From: Pseudomonas sp. GM50 | GTDB taxonomy: Bacteria > Pseudomonadota > Gammaproteobacteria > Pseudomonadales > Pseudomonadaceae | Reading direction: 5' to 3' | Assembly (NCBI RefSeq): GCF_000282375.1 | Contig: NZ_AKJK01000110.1 | Location: 1-35,018 of the forward strand | Length of the DNA: 35,018 nucleotides | Part shown: one piece after another, positions 1 to 7,819 of the stretch | How positions within the stretch are numbered: position 1 is the first letter of the stretch | How the letters are laid out: the number at the start of each line of letters is the position of its first letter | Notes under the pieces: model-generated | Told to the model about the DNA's origin: nothing | The model's database searches: none | Seen by the model: the letters and a program-made list of their open reading frames with translations, nothing else | Made by a program: the position numbers and the translations under genes

Positions 1-76
1 GCCTGCTCGCGATGAGGCCAGCACATCCGATATTGATGTTGGCTGACACTCCGCCATCGCGGGCAAGCCCCCACAG
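1..76. repeat. REP/REPIN element cut by window edge
   Basis: The right part of an inverted pair is visible. One arm reads gcctgctcgcgatgagg at 1-17, and the opposing arm starts with cgccatcgcg near 53 and runs to 76. It is the same family as the elements at 8727, 13131, 14389 and 28088. The left arm starts outside the window. Confidence 0.75.
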
Positions 77-107
77 GGATATTGGGTGTTTGGGAGATTG
101 CGTGCGG

Positions 108-866
108 TCAGGCGACTATGCCGATCACCCCTTCCCCGTGCATCTGCTGCAACAACGCCAACCCACTGTCCATGAATTCCGACGCCCCAACCATCCCCGC
201 CTCCACCGCCAACCCTTTCAGCTGCGCCCGACCATCGAGCCGAGGAAATTCCCCGATCCGCTGCAATAACCGCCACGCCAAAGGGCTCAGTTCGGAGAAG
301 CGCACATTCCAGTCCTCGGACCGACGAACCAACAGCAATGTCGGCTGAGCCGGCGGTGAGTCCGGCCGGTAATCCGGCCCCACCAACTGCACCGGCCAGG
401 CATACGCCAACGGCCAGGCCAGTGGTGAAACCAGCAATGGTCGATCCAGCAGCAACCCGGCATCGCTGGCCGGCAACGGCTCGGCGTCGGATTGTTGCAG
501 CGCCATCTCGACCCACTCGTAATGCGCCAGCTCGACCATGAACGGCGGCCACGATCCATCGCTCAGCGCCAGCGGCTCAGAGGCGAGAAACTCGACAAAC
601 TCCTGGGCGATCTCGCCGAATTTCGGCGTATGAGCGCGATAGTCCCGCAGGAAGATCCGCACCAGAGAACGCCACTCACCGTCACCCAATATCTTCACCA
701 GCACCGGAAAAGTCCCGCTGAGCAACGACGATAGATTCGAGAACACCAGGTCGCGATAAACCTGTGCCCGTGCCACGTCCATCCCGGTGGGCGGCGCACA
801 GCGGTCGGGGTCGCGCAGGTAACGGGTCAATGTGTCTTGCTGCTGATACAGCGTCGGCTTATCCAT
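108..866 (-). CDS. DUF2063 (HvfC/BufC-type) MNIO partner protein
   Basis: The 252-residue protein has the N-terminal helical region typical of DUF2063, which is often annotated as a putative DNA-binding domain. Near the start, around residues 33-60, are YRDLVFSNLSSLL and GTFPVLVKILG. Established knowledge: in peptide-modifying operons this family (HvfC, BufC, MbnC-like) is the partner subunit of a DUF692 multinuclear non-heme iron oxidase and helps bind the precursor peptide. The start codon lies 8 bases inside the end of the DUF692 gene, so translation is probably coupled. No regulatory role should be inferred from the old domain name. What is unusual is that no precursor peptide gene is visible nearby. 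Confidence 0.85.
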   Translation of the reverse strand: MDKPTLYQQQDTLTRYLRDPDRCAPPTGMDVARAQVYRDLVFSNLSSLLSGTFPVLVKILGDGEWRSLVRIFLRDYRAHTPKFGEIAQEFVEFLASEPLALSDGSWPPFMVELAHYEWVEMALQQSDAEPLPASDAGLLLDRPLLVSPLAWPLAYAWPVQLVGPDYRPDSPPAQPTLLLVRRSEDWNVRFSELSPLAWRLLQRIGEFPRLDGRAQLKGLAVEAGMVGASEFMDSGLALLQQMHGEGVIGIVA

Positions 867-1698
867 GGTTCACCCCCTCACCTTGCAGGCGGCGAATGGT
901 CTGTAATTCGCTCATCAACTCAGAGAACGCCGGAAAGTTGAAATCCCGCTCAAGCAGCGTCGGCTGCACACCGAACCGCGCATACGCCTCGGCCAGCAAC
1001 GACCAGACCACCGGTTTGACCGAGGCGCCATGGGTGTCGATCTTCAGTGTGTCGGACTCATCGAAATGCCCCGCCACATGCATGGCGACCACCCTCCCCA
1101 TGTCGATGCCCGCCAGAAACATCTGCGGATCGAAGCCGTGATTGATCGAGTTGACGTAGACATTGTTGACGTCCAGCAGCAGGTCGCAATCGGCTTCGCG
1201 CAGCACCGCGTTGGTGAACGTCAGTTCGTCCATGTCCTGCTGCGGCGCGGCGTAGTAGGAGACGTTTTCCACGGCCAGGCGCCGACCGAGGATGTCCTGT
1301 GACTGGCGAATTCGGGCAGCAACGTGGTGCACCGCTTCTTCGGTAAACGGCAACGGCAGCAGATCGTAAAGATGCCCGTCATCGCTGCAGTAGCTCAAGT
1401 GTTCGCTGTACAGCGGCACCTTGTGGTGATCGAGGAAAACCCGCACTTCCTGCAGGAACCCGACGTCCAGCGGCGTCGGCCCGCCCAACGACAAGGACAA
1501 GCCGTGACAGGACAACGGATAACGCTCGGCCAGGGCGCGAAACGCCGCGCCGTGAGCGCCACCGATGCCGATCCAGTTTTCCGGCGCGACTTCCAGGAAG
1601 TCGAAAGCGCCCGGTGGGGCGGCTTGAAGGTCCTTCATTAAACCGCGACGCAAGCCTAGCCCGATGGTCGCCTGCGCTGATGTGAGGGGAGTGTGCAT
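859..1698 (-). CDS. DUF692 multinuclear non-heme iron oxidase (MNIO, HvfB/BufB-type)
   Basis: The 279-residue protein has the TIM-barrel DUF692 signature. It starts with GLGLRRGL, then FLEVAPENWIG, ENVSYY, LLLDVNNVYVNS and MHVAGHF, which supply the His, Asp, Glu and Asn ligands of the iron site. Established knowledge: characterised members modify cysteine or carboxy-terminal residues of ribosomal peptides (methanobactin, ChrH, bufferins), usually with a DUF2063-type partner, which follows here with an 8-base overlap. A GATGAG-like ribosome site precedes ATG 1698. The usual upstream DUF2282 precursor gene is absent; only very short frames lie between this gene and the divergent methyltransferase. 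A DoxX gene, another common partner, is not seen before the window edge. Confidence 0.9.
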   Translation of the reverse strand: MHTPLTSAQATIGLGLRRGLMKDLQAAPPGAFDFLEVAPENWIGIGGAHGAAFRALAERYPLSCHGLSLSLGGPTPLDVGFLQEVRVFLDHHKVPLYSEHLSYCSDDGHLYDLLPLPFTEEAVHHVAARIRQSQDILGRRLAVENVSYYAAPQQDMDELTFTNAVLREADCDLLLDVNNVYVNSINHGFDPQMFLAGIDMGRVVAMHVAGHFDESDTLKIDTHGASVKPVVWSLLAEAYARFGVQPTLLERDFNFPAFSELMSELQTIRRLQGEGVNHG

Positions 1699-1817
1699 GG
1701 TGTCGATCTCATCCTGGGATCCGGTCTCCAGTGTCTGAAAACTCAGTGCCGGCCGGCAGGCCCAGTCAAGCGCCGTGGTGTGTCGGGTGTGTGTTCACCA
1801 ACGCCGCTCTTCTCAGG

Positions 1818-1858
1818 CCACTGTATCGGACAGGCAGTCAGATACAGTGGGATACACC
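1818..1858. promoter_or_regulatory. Putative operator: 10-bp inverted repeat plus direct repeat
   Basis: CCACTGTATC at 1818-1827 is the perfect reverse complement of GATACAGTGG at 1841-1850, with a 13-base spacer. A third GATACA follows at 1851-1856, exactly 10 bases after the second. This mix of inverted and helically phased direct repeats resembles GntR/MocR-type operators, but no such regulator is encoded in the window. It lies between the divergent MNIO and methyltransferase genes and could control either. Confidence 0.5.
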
Positions 1859-1993
1859 AACTAGACTTATTGATTACCCCCGTAGGGGAGCCAGGACGCG
1901 GTTATCGTCCTGTTCATTCCCACGATCACCGCCCAAAGGTGCATGCCTCGACAAACAATGCCTCTGGACCGTGATCCTGCTGAAGGAGCACAC

Positions 1994-3043
1994 ATGATGG
2001 ACGAGGCCAGACTCAATGATTTCATGGGCAAACTGGTAAGCGACATGGGCGGCGCGGCGATGCTCGCCAACGTCATCCTCGGCGAAGAGCTCGGTCTGTA
2101 CCGGGCCATGGCCGACAGTCAGCCAGTCACCCCCGAAGCACTCGCCGAAAAGACCGGCTGCAACACCCGCCTGCTGCGTGAATGGCTCAGCGCCCACGCC
2201 GCCTCTGGTTACATGGAACACCGCGACGGTCAGTTCCGCCTGCCCGAAGAGCAAGCCCTGGCGCTGGCGATCGAAGACTCACCGGTCTATGTGGCCGGCG
2301 GTATCGGAGTGGTCGCGTCGTTCTTCCATGACAAGGACAAACTGGTCAATGCCATGCGCGGCAACGGCGCCCTGCCCTGGGGCGATCACCATCCGTGCAT
2401 GTTCAGCGGCACCGAGCGGTTTTTCCGCCCTGGGTACAAGGCGCACCTGGTCAGCGAATGGCTGCCGGCCCTTGATGGAGTGGTCGCCAAACTGGAGGCC
2501 GGCGCCAAGGTGGCGGACATCGGCTGCGGCCACGGCGCCTCGACCGTGATCATGGCCCAGGCGTTTCCGAATTCACGGTTCGTCGGTTTCGATTACCACG
2601 CGCCTTCGGTCACCGTCGCCACCCAGCGCGCCGAAGAAGGTGGCGTGTCCGGCCGGGCACGGTTCTTCCAGGGCACCGCCAAGAGTTATCCGGGCGACGA
2701 CTATGACTTGGTCTGCTACTTCGACTGTTTGCACGATATGGGTGACCCGGTAGGCGCCGCAAAGCATGCCTATGAATCGCTCAAACCCGACGGCTCGGTG
2801 CTGCTGGTAGAGCCCTTCGCCAACGACACGCTCGACGCCAACACCACTCCGGTGGGACGACTGTTCTACGCGGCCTCGACCTTTATCTGCACGCCCAACT
2901 CACTGTCCCAGGAAGTCGGCCTCGGGCTCGGCGCCCAGGCGGGCGAGGCACGGTTGCGCAAGGTCTTCACCGAAGCGGGATTCACCCAGTTCCGGCGGGC
3001 CACGGAAACGCCGTTCAACCTGATATTGGAGGCGCGTAAATAA
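1994..3043 (+). CDS. Class I SAM-dependent methyltransferase with N-terminal winged helix
   Basis: The protein has 349 residues. Residues 1-80 are helical with a winged-helix-like dimerisation segment of the type seen in Rv2258c-like methyltransferases (ANVILGEELGLYRAM, then TRLLREWLSAHAASGY). Residues 173-181 (VADIGCGHG) are SAM motif I, followed by the acidic loop in FVGFDYHAPSV and motif YDLVCYFDCLHDMGDP. I chose ATG 1994 because GAAGGAG at 1982-1988 sits just ahead of it; a longer in-frame reading from 1943 lacks a site. The gene is divergent from the MNIO operon and shares its regulatory gap. The acceptor substrate cannot be told. A functional link to the MNIO pair is possible, because some oxidase systems include methyltransferases, but this is inference only. 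Confidence 0.85.
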   Translation: MMDEARLNDFMGKLVSDMGGAAMLANVILGEELGLYRAMADSQPVTPEALAEKTGCNTRLLREWLSAHAASGYMEHRDGQFRLPEEQALALAIEDSPVYVAGGIGVVASFFHDKDKLVNAMRGNGALPWGDHHPCMFSGTERFFRPGYKAHLVSEWLPALDGVVAKLEAGAKVADIGCGHGASTVIMAQAFPNSRFVGFDYHAPSVTVATQRAEEGGVSGRARFFQGTAKSYPGDDYDLVCYFDCLHDMGDPVGAAKHAYESLKPDGSVLLVEPFANDTLDANTTPVGRLFYAASTFICTPNSLSQEVGLGLGAQAGEARLRKVFTEAGFTQFRRATETPFNLILEARK

Positions 3044-3084
3044 GGGCAGGCTGGGTTGCCTGGATGCAACTGACGAAACCGGAT

Positions 3085-3246
3085 CCTGTGGGAGCGGGCT
3101 TTTGTGGCGAGGGGGCTTGCCCCCGTTGGGGCGCGAAGCACCCCTGAAACCAGTGTCTGCGATCTTGAATTAGAAAGCGGTGACTGGTTTTACGACTGCT
3201 TCGCAGTCGAACGGAGGCAAGCCCCCTCGCCACAAAAGCCACAGGG
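3085..3246. repeat. REPIN, tgtggcgagggggcttgc family
   Basis: The arms are cctgtgg...ggcttttgtggcgaggggg at the left and its near-complement at about 3217-3246 on the right. The centre contains a gcggtgactggtttta segment shared with the element at 29731. It fills the gap between the convergent methyltransferase and LysR genes, where it may also act as a transcript-end structure. Confidence 0.85.
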
Positions 3247-3254
3247 GACTGTGT

Positions 3255-4154
3255 TCAGTGCATGGAGAGGCGCTCGCCAAGGTTTTCAGCCTTGAGAATA
3301 TCGAACAACGCCTGCGCCGCCGCCGACAGTTCATGCCCTGTCGTCAGCACCCCGATCGCCCGTTCCACCACCGGGTCGCGCAGGGTAATGCAACGGGCGC
3401 CCAGCTCGCGCATCTGCCCGGCGCACAACGCCGGCACCGCACTGACGCCCAATCCGCTGGCCACCATCCGCCCGACCGTTGCCAATTGATGGCTTTCAAA
3501 TTCCACCGGCAACTTCATGCCCCGCGCCTGCAAGTGCTCTTCGAGCATCACCCGCACCGTCGATGGTCGCTGCAAGGTAATGAACGGTTCCTTGAGCAAG
3601 GTCTGCCAATCGATGTCGGCCAGCTCCGCCAGCGGTGAATCGAGGGGCACCACCGCCACAAACCGATCGATGTACAACGGGGTAAATTCCAGCGACGAAC
3701 TCTGGGTCGGTTCAAACGCCACGCCCAATTCCACCTGACGGTCGCGAACCATTTCCAGCACTTGCTCGTTGATCACGTCGTTCACCGTGACGTTGACCTT
3801 GGGGTAGCGCGCGCGAAAGGTCTTGAGGATCGGCGGCAGCAGGTTGCCAGCAAACGACGGCATTGCCGCCAGGGTCACGCGACCGCGCTGGAGGGTGAAG
3901 CGTTGGCGCAGTTCATCCTCGGCATTGTCCCAGTCCGCAATCAATCGACGAGCCAGTGGCAGCAGCGATTCGCCTTCGGCGGTCAGTGCGACGTTGCGGG
4001 TATTGCGCGTGAACAAGCGCCCGCCCAAACCCTCCTCCAGCGCCTTGATGGTCAGGCTCAACGCCGACTGGGACAGGTGCAGCCGCTCGCACGCCACGGC
4101 AAAACTCAAACTCTGGGCCACGGCCAGGAATGCGCGGATCTGTTTGACGGTCAT
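3255..4154 (-). CDS. dhcR: LysR-family regulator, DhcR-like
   Basis: The protein has 299 residues from ATG 4154. The N-terminal helix-turn-helix begins MTVKQIRAFLAVAQ and includes LHLSQSALSLTIKALEEGLG. The substrate-binding domain follows from about residue 90. GGAG nine bases before ATG 4154 supports this start over an in-frame one at 4181. The gene is divergent from two CoA-transferase subunit genes and a thiolase, the same order as PA1998-PA2001 in P. aeruginosa, where dhcR lies next to dhcA-dhcB. Its likely role is inducer-dependent activation of that operon, with 3-dehydrocarnitine or a related ketoacid as the expected signal. The gene symbol rests on synteny and family, not on a run alignment. 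Confidence 0.8.
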   Translation of the reverse strand: MTVKQIRAFLAVAQSLSFAVACERLHLSQSALSLTIKALEEGLGGRLFTRNTRNVALTAEGESLLPLARRLIADWDNAEDELRQRFTLQRGRVTLAAMPSFAGNLLPPILKTFRARYPKVNVTVNDVINEQVLEMVRDRQVELGVAFEPTQSSSLEFTPLYIDRFVAVVPLDSPLAELADIDWQTLLKEPFITLQRPSTVRVMLEEHLQARGMKLPVEFESHQLATVGRMVASGLGVSAVPALCAGQMRELGARCITLRDPVVERAIGVLTTGHELSAAAQALFDILKAENLGERLSMH

Positions 4155-4186
4155 GGCCACGGTCTCCAACGGTAAGCACATCCAAT

Positions 4187-4276
4187 GTAGGAGCTGCCGA
4201 AGGCTGCGATCTTTTGATTTTCGGCGCCCTTGAAGATGCTGAAGAGCAAAAGATCGCAGCCTGCGGCAGCTCCTAC
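4187..4276. repeat. Inverted repeat, gtaggagctgccg family
   Basis: The left arm gtaggagctgccgaaggctg (4187-4206) continues with cgatcttttg to 4216. The right arm at 4247-4276 is its near-perfect complement. This is a common Pseudomonas intergenic hairpin. It lies inside the dhcR-dhcA divergent gap, upstream of the presumed dhcA promoter. Confidence 0.8.
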
Positions 4277-4280
4277 CGAT

Positions 4281-4397
4281 TGGTGAGTTTTATCTATCAA
4301 TCAACCTTAAAAATCAACTTAACAAATAAATCCTCCAGCGAGACACTCCCTCCCCATCCGGCTAGCCAGCCGCCCACAAAGAATAAAAGAGGTGCAT
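4281..4397 (+). promoter_or_regulatory. AT-rich leader and presumed promoter of dhcA operon
   Basis: The stretch at 4285-4335 is far more AT-rich than its surroundings. It includes the symmetric TTAA-N8-TTAA pair around 4307-4322, a plausible LysR contact region. AAAGAGG precedes ATG 4398. I cannot assign exact -35/-10 boxes. Confidence 0.35.
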
Positions 4398-5096
4398 ATG
4401 GCAGGGTTCGACAAGCGCGTGTATTCCTACGAGGAAGCGATGGCAGGTCTTGAAGACGGCATGACCGTGATCTCCGGCGGCTTCGGCCTGTGCGGGATTC
4501 CGGAAAACCTCATCGCCGAGATCCAGCACCGAGGCACGCGTGATCTCACCGTGGTCTCCAACAACTGCGGCGTCGACGGTTTCGGCCTCGGTGTGCTGCT
4601 GGTGGACCGGCAGATCCGCAAGGTGGTGGCCTCCTACGTCGGCGAAAACGCGCTGTTCGAAAAGCAGCTGCTGAGCGGCGAAATCGAAGTCGTCCTGACC
4701 CCTCAAGGCACCCTCGCCGAGAAAATGCGCGCAGGCGGTGCCGGCATCCCGGCGTTCTTCACCGCCACTGGCGTCGGCACTCCGGTGGCCGACGGCAAGG
4801 AAGTCCGCGAATTCAAGGGCCGCCAGTACCTGATGGAAGAATCCATCACCGGTGACTTCGCCATCGTCAAAGGCTGGAAAGCCGACCATTTCGGTAACGT
4901 GGTCTATCGCCACACCGCCCAGAACTTCAACCCGCTGGCCGCCACTGCCGGCAAGATCACCGTGGTCGAAGTCGAAGAAATCGTCGAACCCGGCGAGCTG
5001 GACCCGTCGCAGATCCACACCCCTGGCATCTACGTCGACCGGGTCATTTGCGGCACGTTCGAGAAGCGCATCGAACAGCGCACCGTGCGTAAGTGA
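4398..5096 (+). CDS. dhcA: 3-ketoacid/dehydrocarnitine CoA-transferase subunit A
   Basis: The 232-residue subunit has the CoA-transferase family I signature SGGFGLCGIPE around residues 26-36, followed by TVVSNNCG. Family length is normal. Together with DhcB it moves CoA from an acyl-CoA donor to a 3-ketoacid in the cytoplasm. Established knowledge: the P. aeruginosa DhcAB pair serves 3-dehydrocarnitine breakdown, while close relatives act on acetoacetate (ScoA, AtoD). ATG 4398 is preferred to an in-frame GTG at 4392 because of the AAGAGG site. The order with dhcB (36-base gap) and a thiolase supports the dhc assignment, but acetoacetate use cannot be excluded from sequence. Confidence 0.85.
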   Translation: MAGFDKRVYSYEEAMAGLEDGMTVISGGFGLCGIPENLIAEIQHRGTRDLTVVSNNCGVDGFGLGVLLVDRQIRKVVASYVGENALFEKQLLSGEIEVVLTPQGTLAEKMRAGGAGIPAFFTATGVGTPVADGKEVREFKGRQYLMEESITGDFAIVKGWKADHFGNVVYRHTAQNFNPLAATAGKITVVEVEEIVEPGELDPSQIHTPGIYVDRVICGTFEKRIEQRTVRK

Positions 5097-5132
5097 TCCC
5101 CTGCCCCCGGACCGAATGAAGGAATAACAACA

Positions 5133-5798
5133 ATGGCACTTTCCCGCGAACAAATGGCTCAACGCGTCGCCCGCGAAATGCAGGACGGCTACTACGTGAA
5201 CCTCGGCATCGGCATTCCGACCCTGGTCGCCAACTACATCCCTGAAAGCATGGAAGTCATGCTGCAATCGGAAAACGGCCTGCTCGGCATGGGCGCCTTT
5301 CCGACCGACGCCGAAGTCGACGCCGACATGATCAACGCCGGCAAGCAAACCGTGACCGCGCGTATCGGCGCGTCGATTTTCTCGTCCGCCGAATCGTTCG
5401 CGATGATTCGCGGTGGCCACATCGACCTGACCGTGCTGGGTGCGTTCGAAGTGGACGTCGAAGGCAACATCGCCTCCTGGATGATCCCCGGCAAACTGGT
5501 CAAGGGCATGGGCGGCGCGATGGACCTGGTGGCCGGTGCGGACAACATCATTGTCACCATGACCCACGCTTCCAAGGACGGCGAGTCGAAACTGCTGTCG
5601 CGTTGCAGTCTGCCGCTGACCGGCGCCGGTTGCATCAAACGCGTGCTGACCGACCTGGCCTACCTGGAAATCAAGGACGGTGCGTTCATTCTCAAAGAGC
5701 GCGCGCCGGGCGTCAGCGTCGAGGAAATCGTCGCCAAGACCGCTGGTAAACTGATCGTGCCAGACCACGTCCCGGAAATGCAGTTCGCTGCCCAGTGA
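5133..5798 (+). CDS. dhcB: 3-ketoacid/dehydrocarnitine CoA-transferase subunit B
   Basis: The 221-residue subunit carries the catalytic glutamate in QSENGLLGMG (Glu47). This residue forms the covalent glutamyl-CoA intermediate in this family. LGIGIPTLV near residue 24 and the glycine-rich KGMGGAMDLV segment are also typical. AAGGAATAACAACA precedes ATG 5133. The stop codon at 5796-5798 sits 11 bases before the thiolase start, so the three genes should be one transcript. Confidence 0.87.
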   Translation: MALSREQMAQRVAREMQDGYYVNLGIGIPTLVANYIPESMEVMLQSENGLLGMGAFPTDAEVDADMINAGKQTVTARIGASIFSSAESFAMIRGGHIDLTVLGAFEVDVEGNIASWMIPGKLVKGMGGAMDLVAGADNIIVTMTHASKDGESKLLSRCSLPLTGAGCIKRVLTDLAYLEIKDGAFILKERAPGVSVEEIVAKTAGKLIVPDHVPEMQFAAQ

Positions 5799-5809
5799 GG
5801 AATTTTTCC

Positions 5810-6988
5810 ATGCAAGAAGTCGTGATTGTTGCCGCCACTCGCACTGCCATCGGCAGCTTCCAGGGCTCGTTGGCCAATGTGTCCGCGGTTGATCTCGGTG
5901 CTGCGGTAATCCGCCAGTTGCTGGCGCAAACCGGGCTGGACCCGGCGCAGGTCGATGAAGTGATCATGGGCCAGGTATTGACCGCCGGCGCCGGCCAGAA
6001 CCCTGCGCGTCAGGCCGCGATCAAGGCCGGCCTGCCCTTCGCCGTGCCGGCCATGACCTTGAACAAGGTCTGCGGCTCGGGTCTGAAAGCACTGCATCTG
6101 GCGGCTCAGGCGATTCGCTGCGGCGATGCCGAAGTGATCATCGCCGGCGGCCAGGAAAACATGAGCCTGGCCAACTACGTCATGCCCGGTGCCCGCACCG
6201 GTTTGCGCATGGGTCACGCACAGATCGTCGACACGATGATCAGCGATGGGCTGTGGGATGCGTTCAACGATTATCACATGGGCATCACCGCCGAGAATCT
6301 GGCCGAGAAGTACAACCTGACCCGCGAGCAACAGGACGCCTTCGCTGCCGCCTCGCAGCAGAAAGCCGTGGCCGCCATCGAGGCCGGACGTTTCGTTGAT
6401 GAAATCACACCGATCCTGATCCCGCAGCGCAAGGGCGATCCGCTGTCCTTCGCCACCGATGAACAGCCTCGAGCCGGCACCACCGCCGATTCCCTGGGCA
6501 AACTGAAAGCGGCCTTCAAGAAGGACGGCTCGGTGACTGCCGGCAACGCTTCTTCGCTGAACGACGGCGCCGCTGCGGTGATTCTGATGAGCGCCGAAAA
6601 AGCCAAGGCCCTCGGCCTGCCAGTGCTGGCGAAAATCGCCGCTTATGCCAACGCGGGCGTCGACCCGGCAATCATGGGCATCGGCCCGGTGTCGGCCACT
6701 CGCCGCTGCCTGGACAAGGCCGGTTGGTCCATCGATCAACTGGACCTGATCGAAGCCAACGAAGCCTTCGCCGCTCAAGCTCTGGCCGTGGCCAAGGACC
6801 TGGAATGGGACTTGAACAAGGTCAACGTCAACGGCGGCGCCATTGCCCTGGGCCACCCAATCGGTGCGTCAGGTTGCCGGGTGCTGGTGACCTTGCTGCA
6901 TGAAATGATCAAGCGCGATGCCAAGAAAGGTCTGGCGACGTTATGCATCGGCGGCGGCCAAGGCGTAGCACTGGCGGTCGAGCGCTAA
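5810..6988 (+). CDS. atoB: Acetyl-CoA acetyltransferase (thiolase)
   Basis: The 392-residue thiolase has the nucleophilic cysteine in NKVCGSGLKAL (Cys88), the general-base histidine in GGAIALGHPIGASG and the second cysteine in CIGGGQG, so the active site is complete. It would cleave acetoacetyl-CoA, or another 3-ketoacyl-CoA made by the upstream CoA-transferase, into acetyl-CoA. ATG 5810 follows GAGG at 5797-5800. An in-frame GTG at 5795 lies inside the dhcB end and lacks a site. The position after dhcA-dhcB matches PA2001 (atoB). Confidence 0.88.
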   Translation: MQEVVIVAATRTAIGSFQGSLANVSAVDLGAAVIRQLLAQTGLDPAQVDEVIMGQVLTAGAGQNPARQAAIKAGLPFAVPAMTLNKVCGSGLKALHLAAQAIRCGDAEVIIAGGQENMSLANYVMPGARTGLRMGHAQIVDTMISDGLWDAFNDYHMGITAENLAEKYNLTREQQDAFAAASQQKAVAAIEAGRFVDEITPILIPQRKGDPLSFATDEQPRAGTTADSLGKLKAAFKKDGSVTAGNASSLNDGAAAVILMSAEKAKALGLPVLAKIAAYANAGVDPAIMGIGPVSATRRCLDKAGWSIDQLDLIEANEAFAAQALAVAKDLEWDLNKVNVNGGAIALGHPIGASGCRVLVTLLHEMIKRDAKKGLATLCIGGGQGVALAVER

Positions 6989-6997
6989 TCACATCCT

Positions 6998-7088
6998 TGT
7001 AGGAGCGAGGCTTGCCCGCGAAGAACGATAACTCGGTGCAACAGATAAACTGCGTCATCGTTCTTCGCGGGCAAGCCTCGCTCCTACA
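6998..7088. repeat. Perfect inverted repeat, tgtaggagcgaggcttgcc family
   Basis: The arms at 6998-7029 and 7057-7088 are 32 bases each and perfectly complementary by eye, with a 27-base centre. It sits between the convergent thiolase and reductase genes. The same family occurs at 17991-18061. Confidence 0.9.
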
Positions 7089-7106
7089 GGTTATGGTCTA
7101 TGGCCC

Positions 7107-7709
7107 TCAGGCAAATTTCACAAGGTTCAAGACTGGCAACGGTCCGCCCGGAAACTGTACCAGCCGCGCCCCGACACTCAGTTCGCCCAGATCGATTCCG
7201 AAGAACCCCAACCGCTCAATCAGCACTGCCACCTGTGCCTTGGCTTCGGCATCATCACCGGAGAGAAACAGCACTCGCTGGCCCCCCTCCGCTTTCGGAT
7301 CGCTCTCAAGCAGATGCGCCTGTAGGTGATTGAACGCTTTGACGACCCGCGCACCGGGCACCCATTCGGCAAACACTTCGCTGGACGGACGCCCCTGCAA
7401 ATCCACCGCCTGGAACGATGGCACCTCGATCGAATTGTTCGCATCGATCACAATTCGCCCGCCGAAATCTGGCAGCCCGGCCAGTGCCGTCGGTAACTTC
7501 GACCAATTCACCGCGACCAAAACGATCGGTTGAGCCGCCGCTTCTTCACGGGTGCCGGCCCGCGCTGTCGGCCCGAGTTCTTCTACCAGCGCGGTCAGGG
7601 TTTGCGGGCCACGGCTGTTGGCGATGACGACTTCGATGCCCTGACGGGACAGTGCTTTGGCGAAGGCTGTGCCGATGGCGCCGGCGCCGATGATTCCGAT
7701 TGTGCTCAT
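7107..7709 (-). CDS. NAD(P)-binding F420-reductase-like oxidoreductase
   Basis: The protein has 200 residues. The Rossmann motif IGIIGAGAIGTAF starts at residue 4, followed by VIANSRGPQTL (cofactor phosphate side), VLVAVNW and VVKAFNHLQ. These are the marks of the NADPH-dependent F420 reductase-like/FNO family that is common outside methanogens. It is probably a cytoplasmic NADPH-dependent reductase with unknown substrate. ATG 7709 is preferred to 7757: GGAG lies about eight bases upstream and the Rossmann strand begins at once. It is divergent from a LysR gene 110 bases away, which probably controls it. Confidence 0.8.
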   Translation of the reverse strand: MSTIGIIGAGAIGTAFAKALSRQGIEVVIANSRGPQTLTALVEELGPTARAGTREEAAAQPIVLVAVNWSKLPTALAGLPDFGGRIVIDANNSIEVPSFQAVDLQGRPSSEVFAEWVPGARVVKAFNHLQAHLLESDPKAEGGQRVLFLSGDDAEAKAQVAVLIERLGFFGIDLGELSVGARLVQFPGGPLPVLNLVKFA

Positions 7710-7755
7710 GGTGTTCACTCCGTGGTGGGTTGATGGAGTGAATACTGCACTTGCC

Positions 7756-7798
7756 ATTACGACTTGATTAGACGGTAATAACTTGAATTATCTTCAAG
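7756..7798. promoter_or_regulatory. Putative LysR operator between reductase and regulator
   Basis: CTTGAA-ttatc-TTCAAG at 7782-7798 is a symmetric site that contains the T-N11-A form of LysR boxes. ATTAC (7756-7760) and GTAAT (7775-7779) form a second inverted pair. Both lie in the divergent gap, immediately ahead of the LysR start. Confidence 0.45.
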
Positions 7799-7819
7799 CA
7801 TTACTATCAGGTGTCCGAA

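Noticed and set aside
1699..1942. Precursor peptide gene for the MNIO enzyme
   Set aside because: The minus-strand frames here are about 10-16 codons, lack cysteines and have no clear ribosome site.
4362..5768. Long minus-strand open frame opposite dhcA-dhcB
   Set aside because: It lies antisense to two genes with complete family motifs; its translation is low-complexity His/Asp/Gly-rich text expected from antisense high-GC codons, with no ribosome site.
5660..6856. 398-codon minus-strand frame opposite the thiolase
   Set aside because: It is the antisense shadow of an intact thiolase with full active site; no family pattern in its translation.
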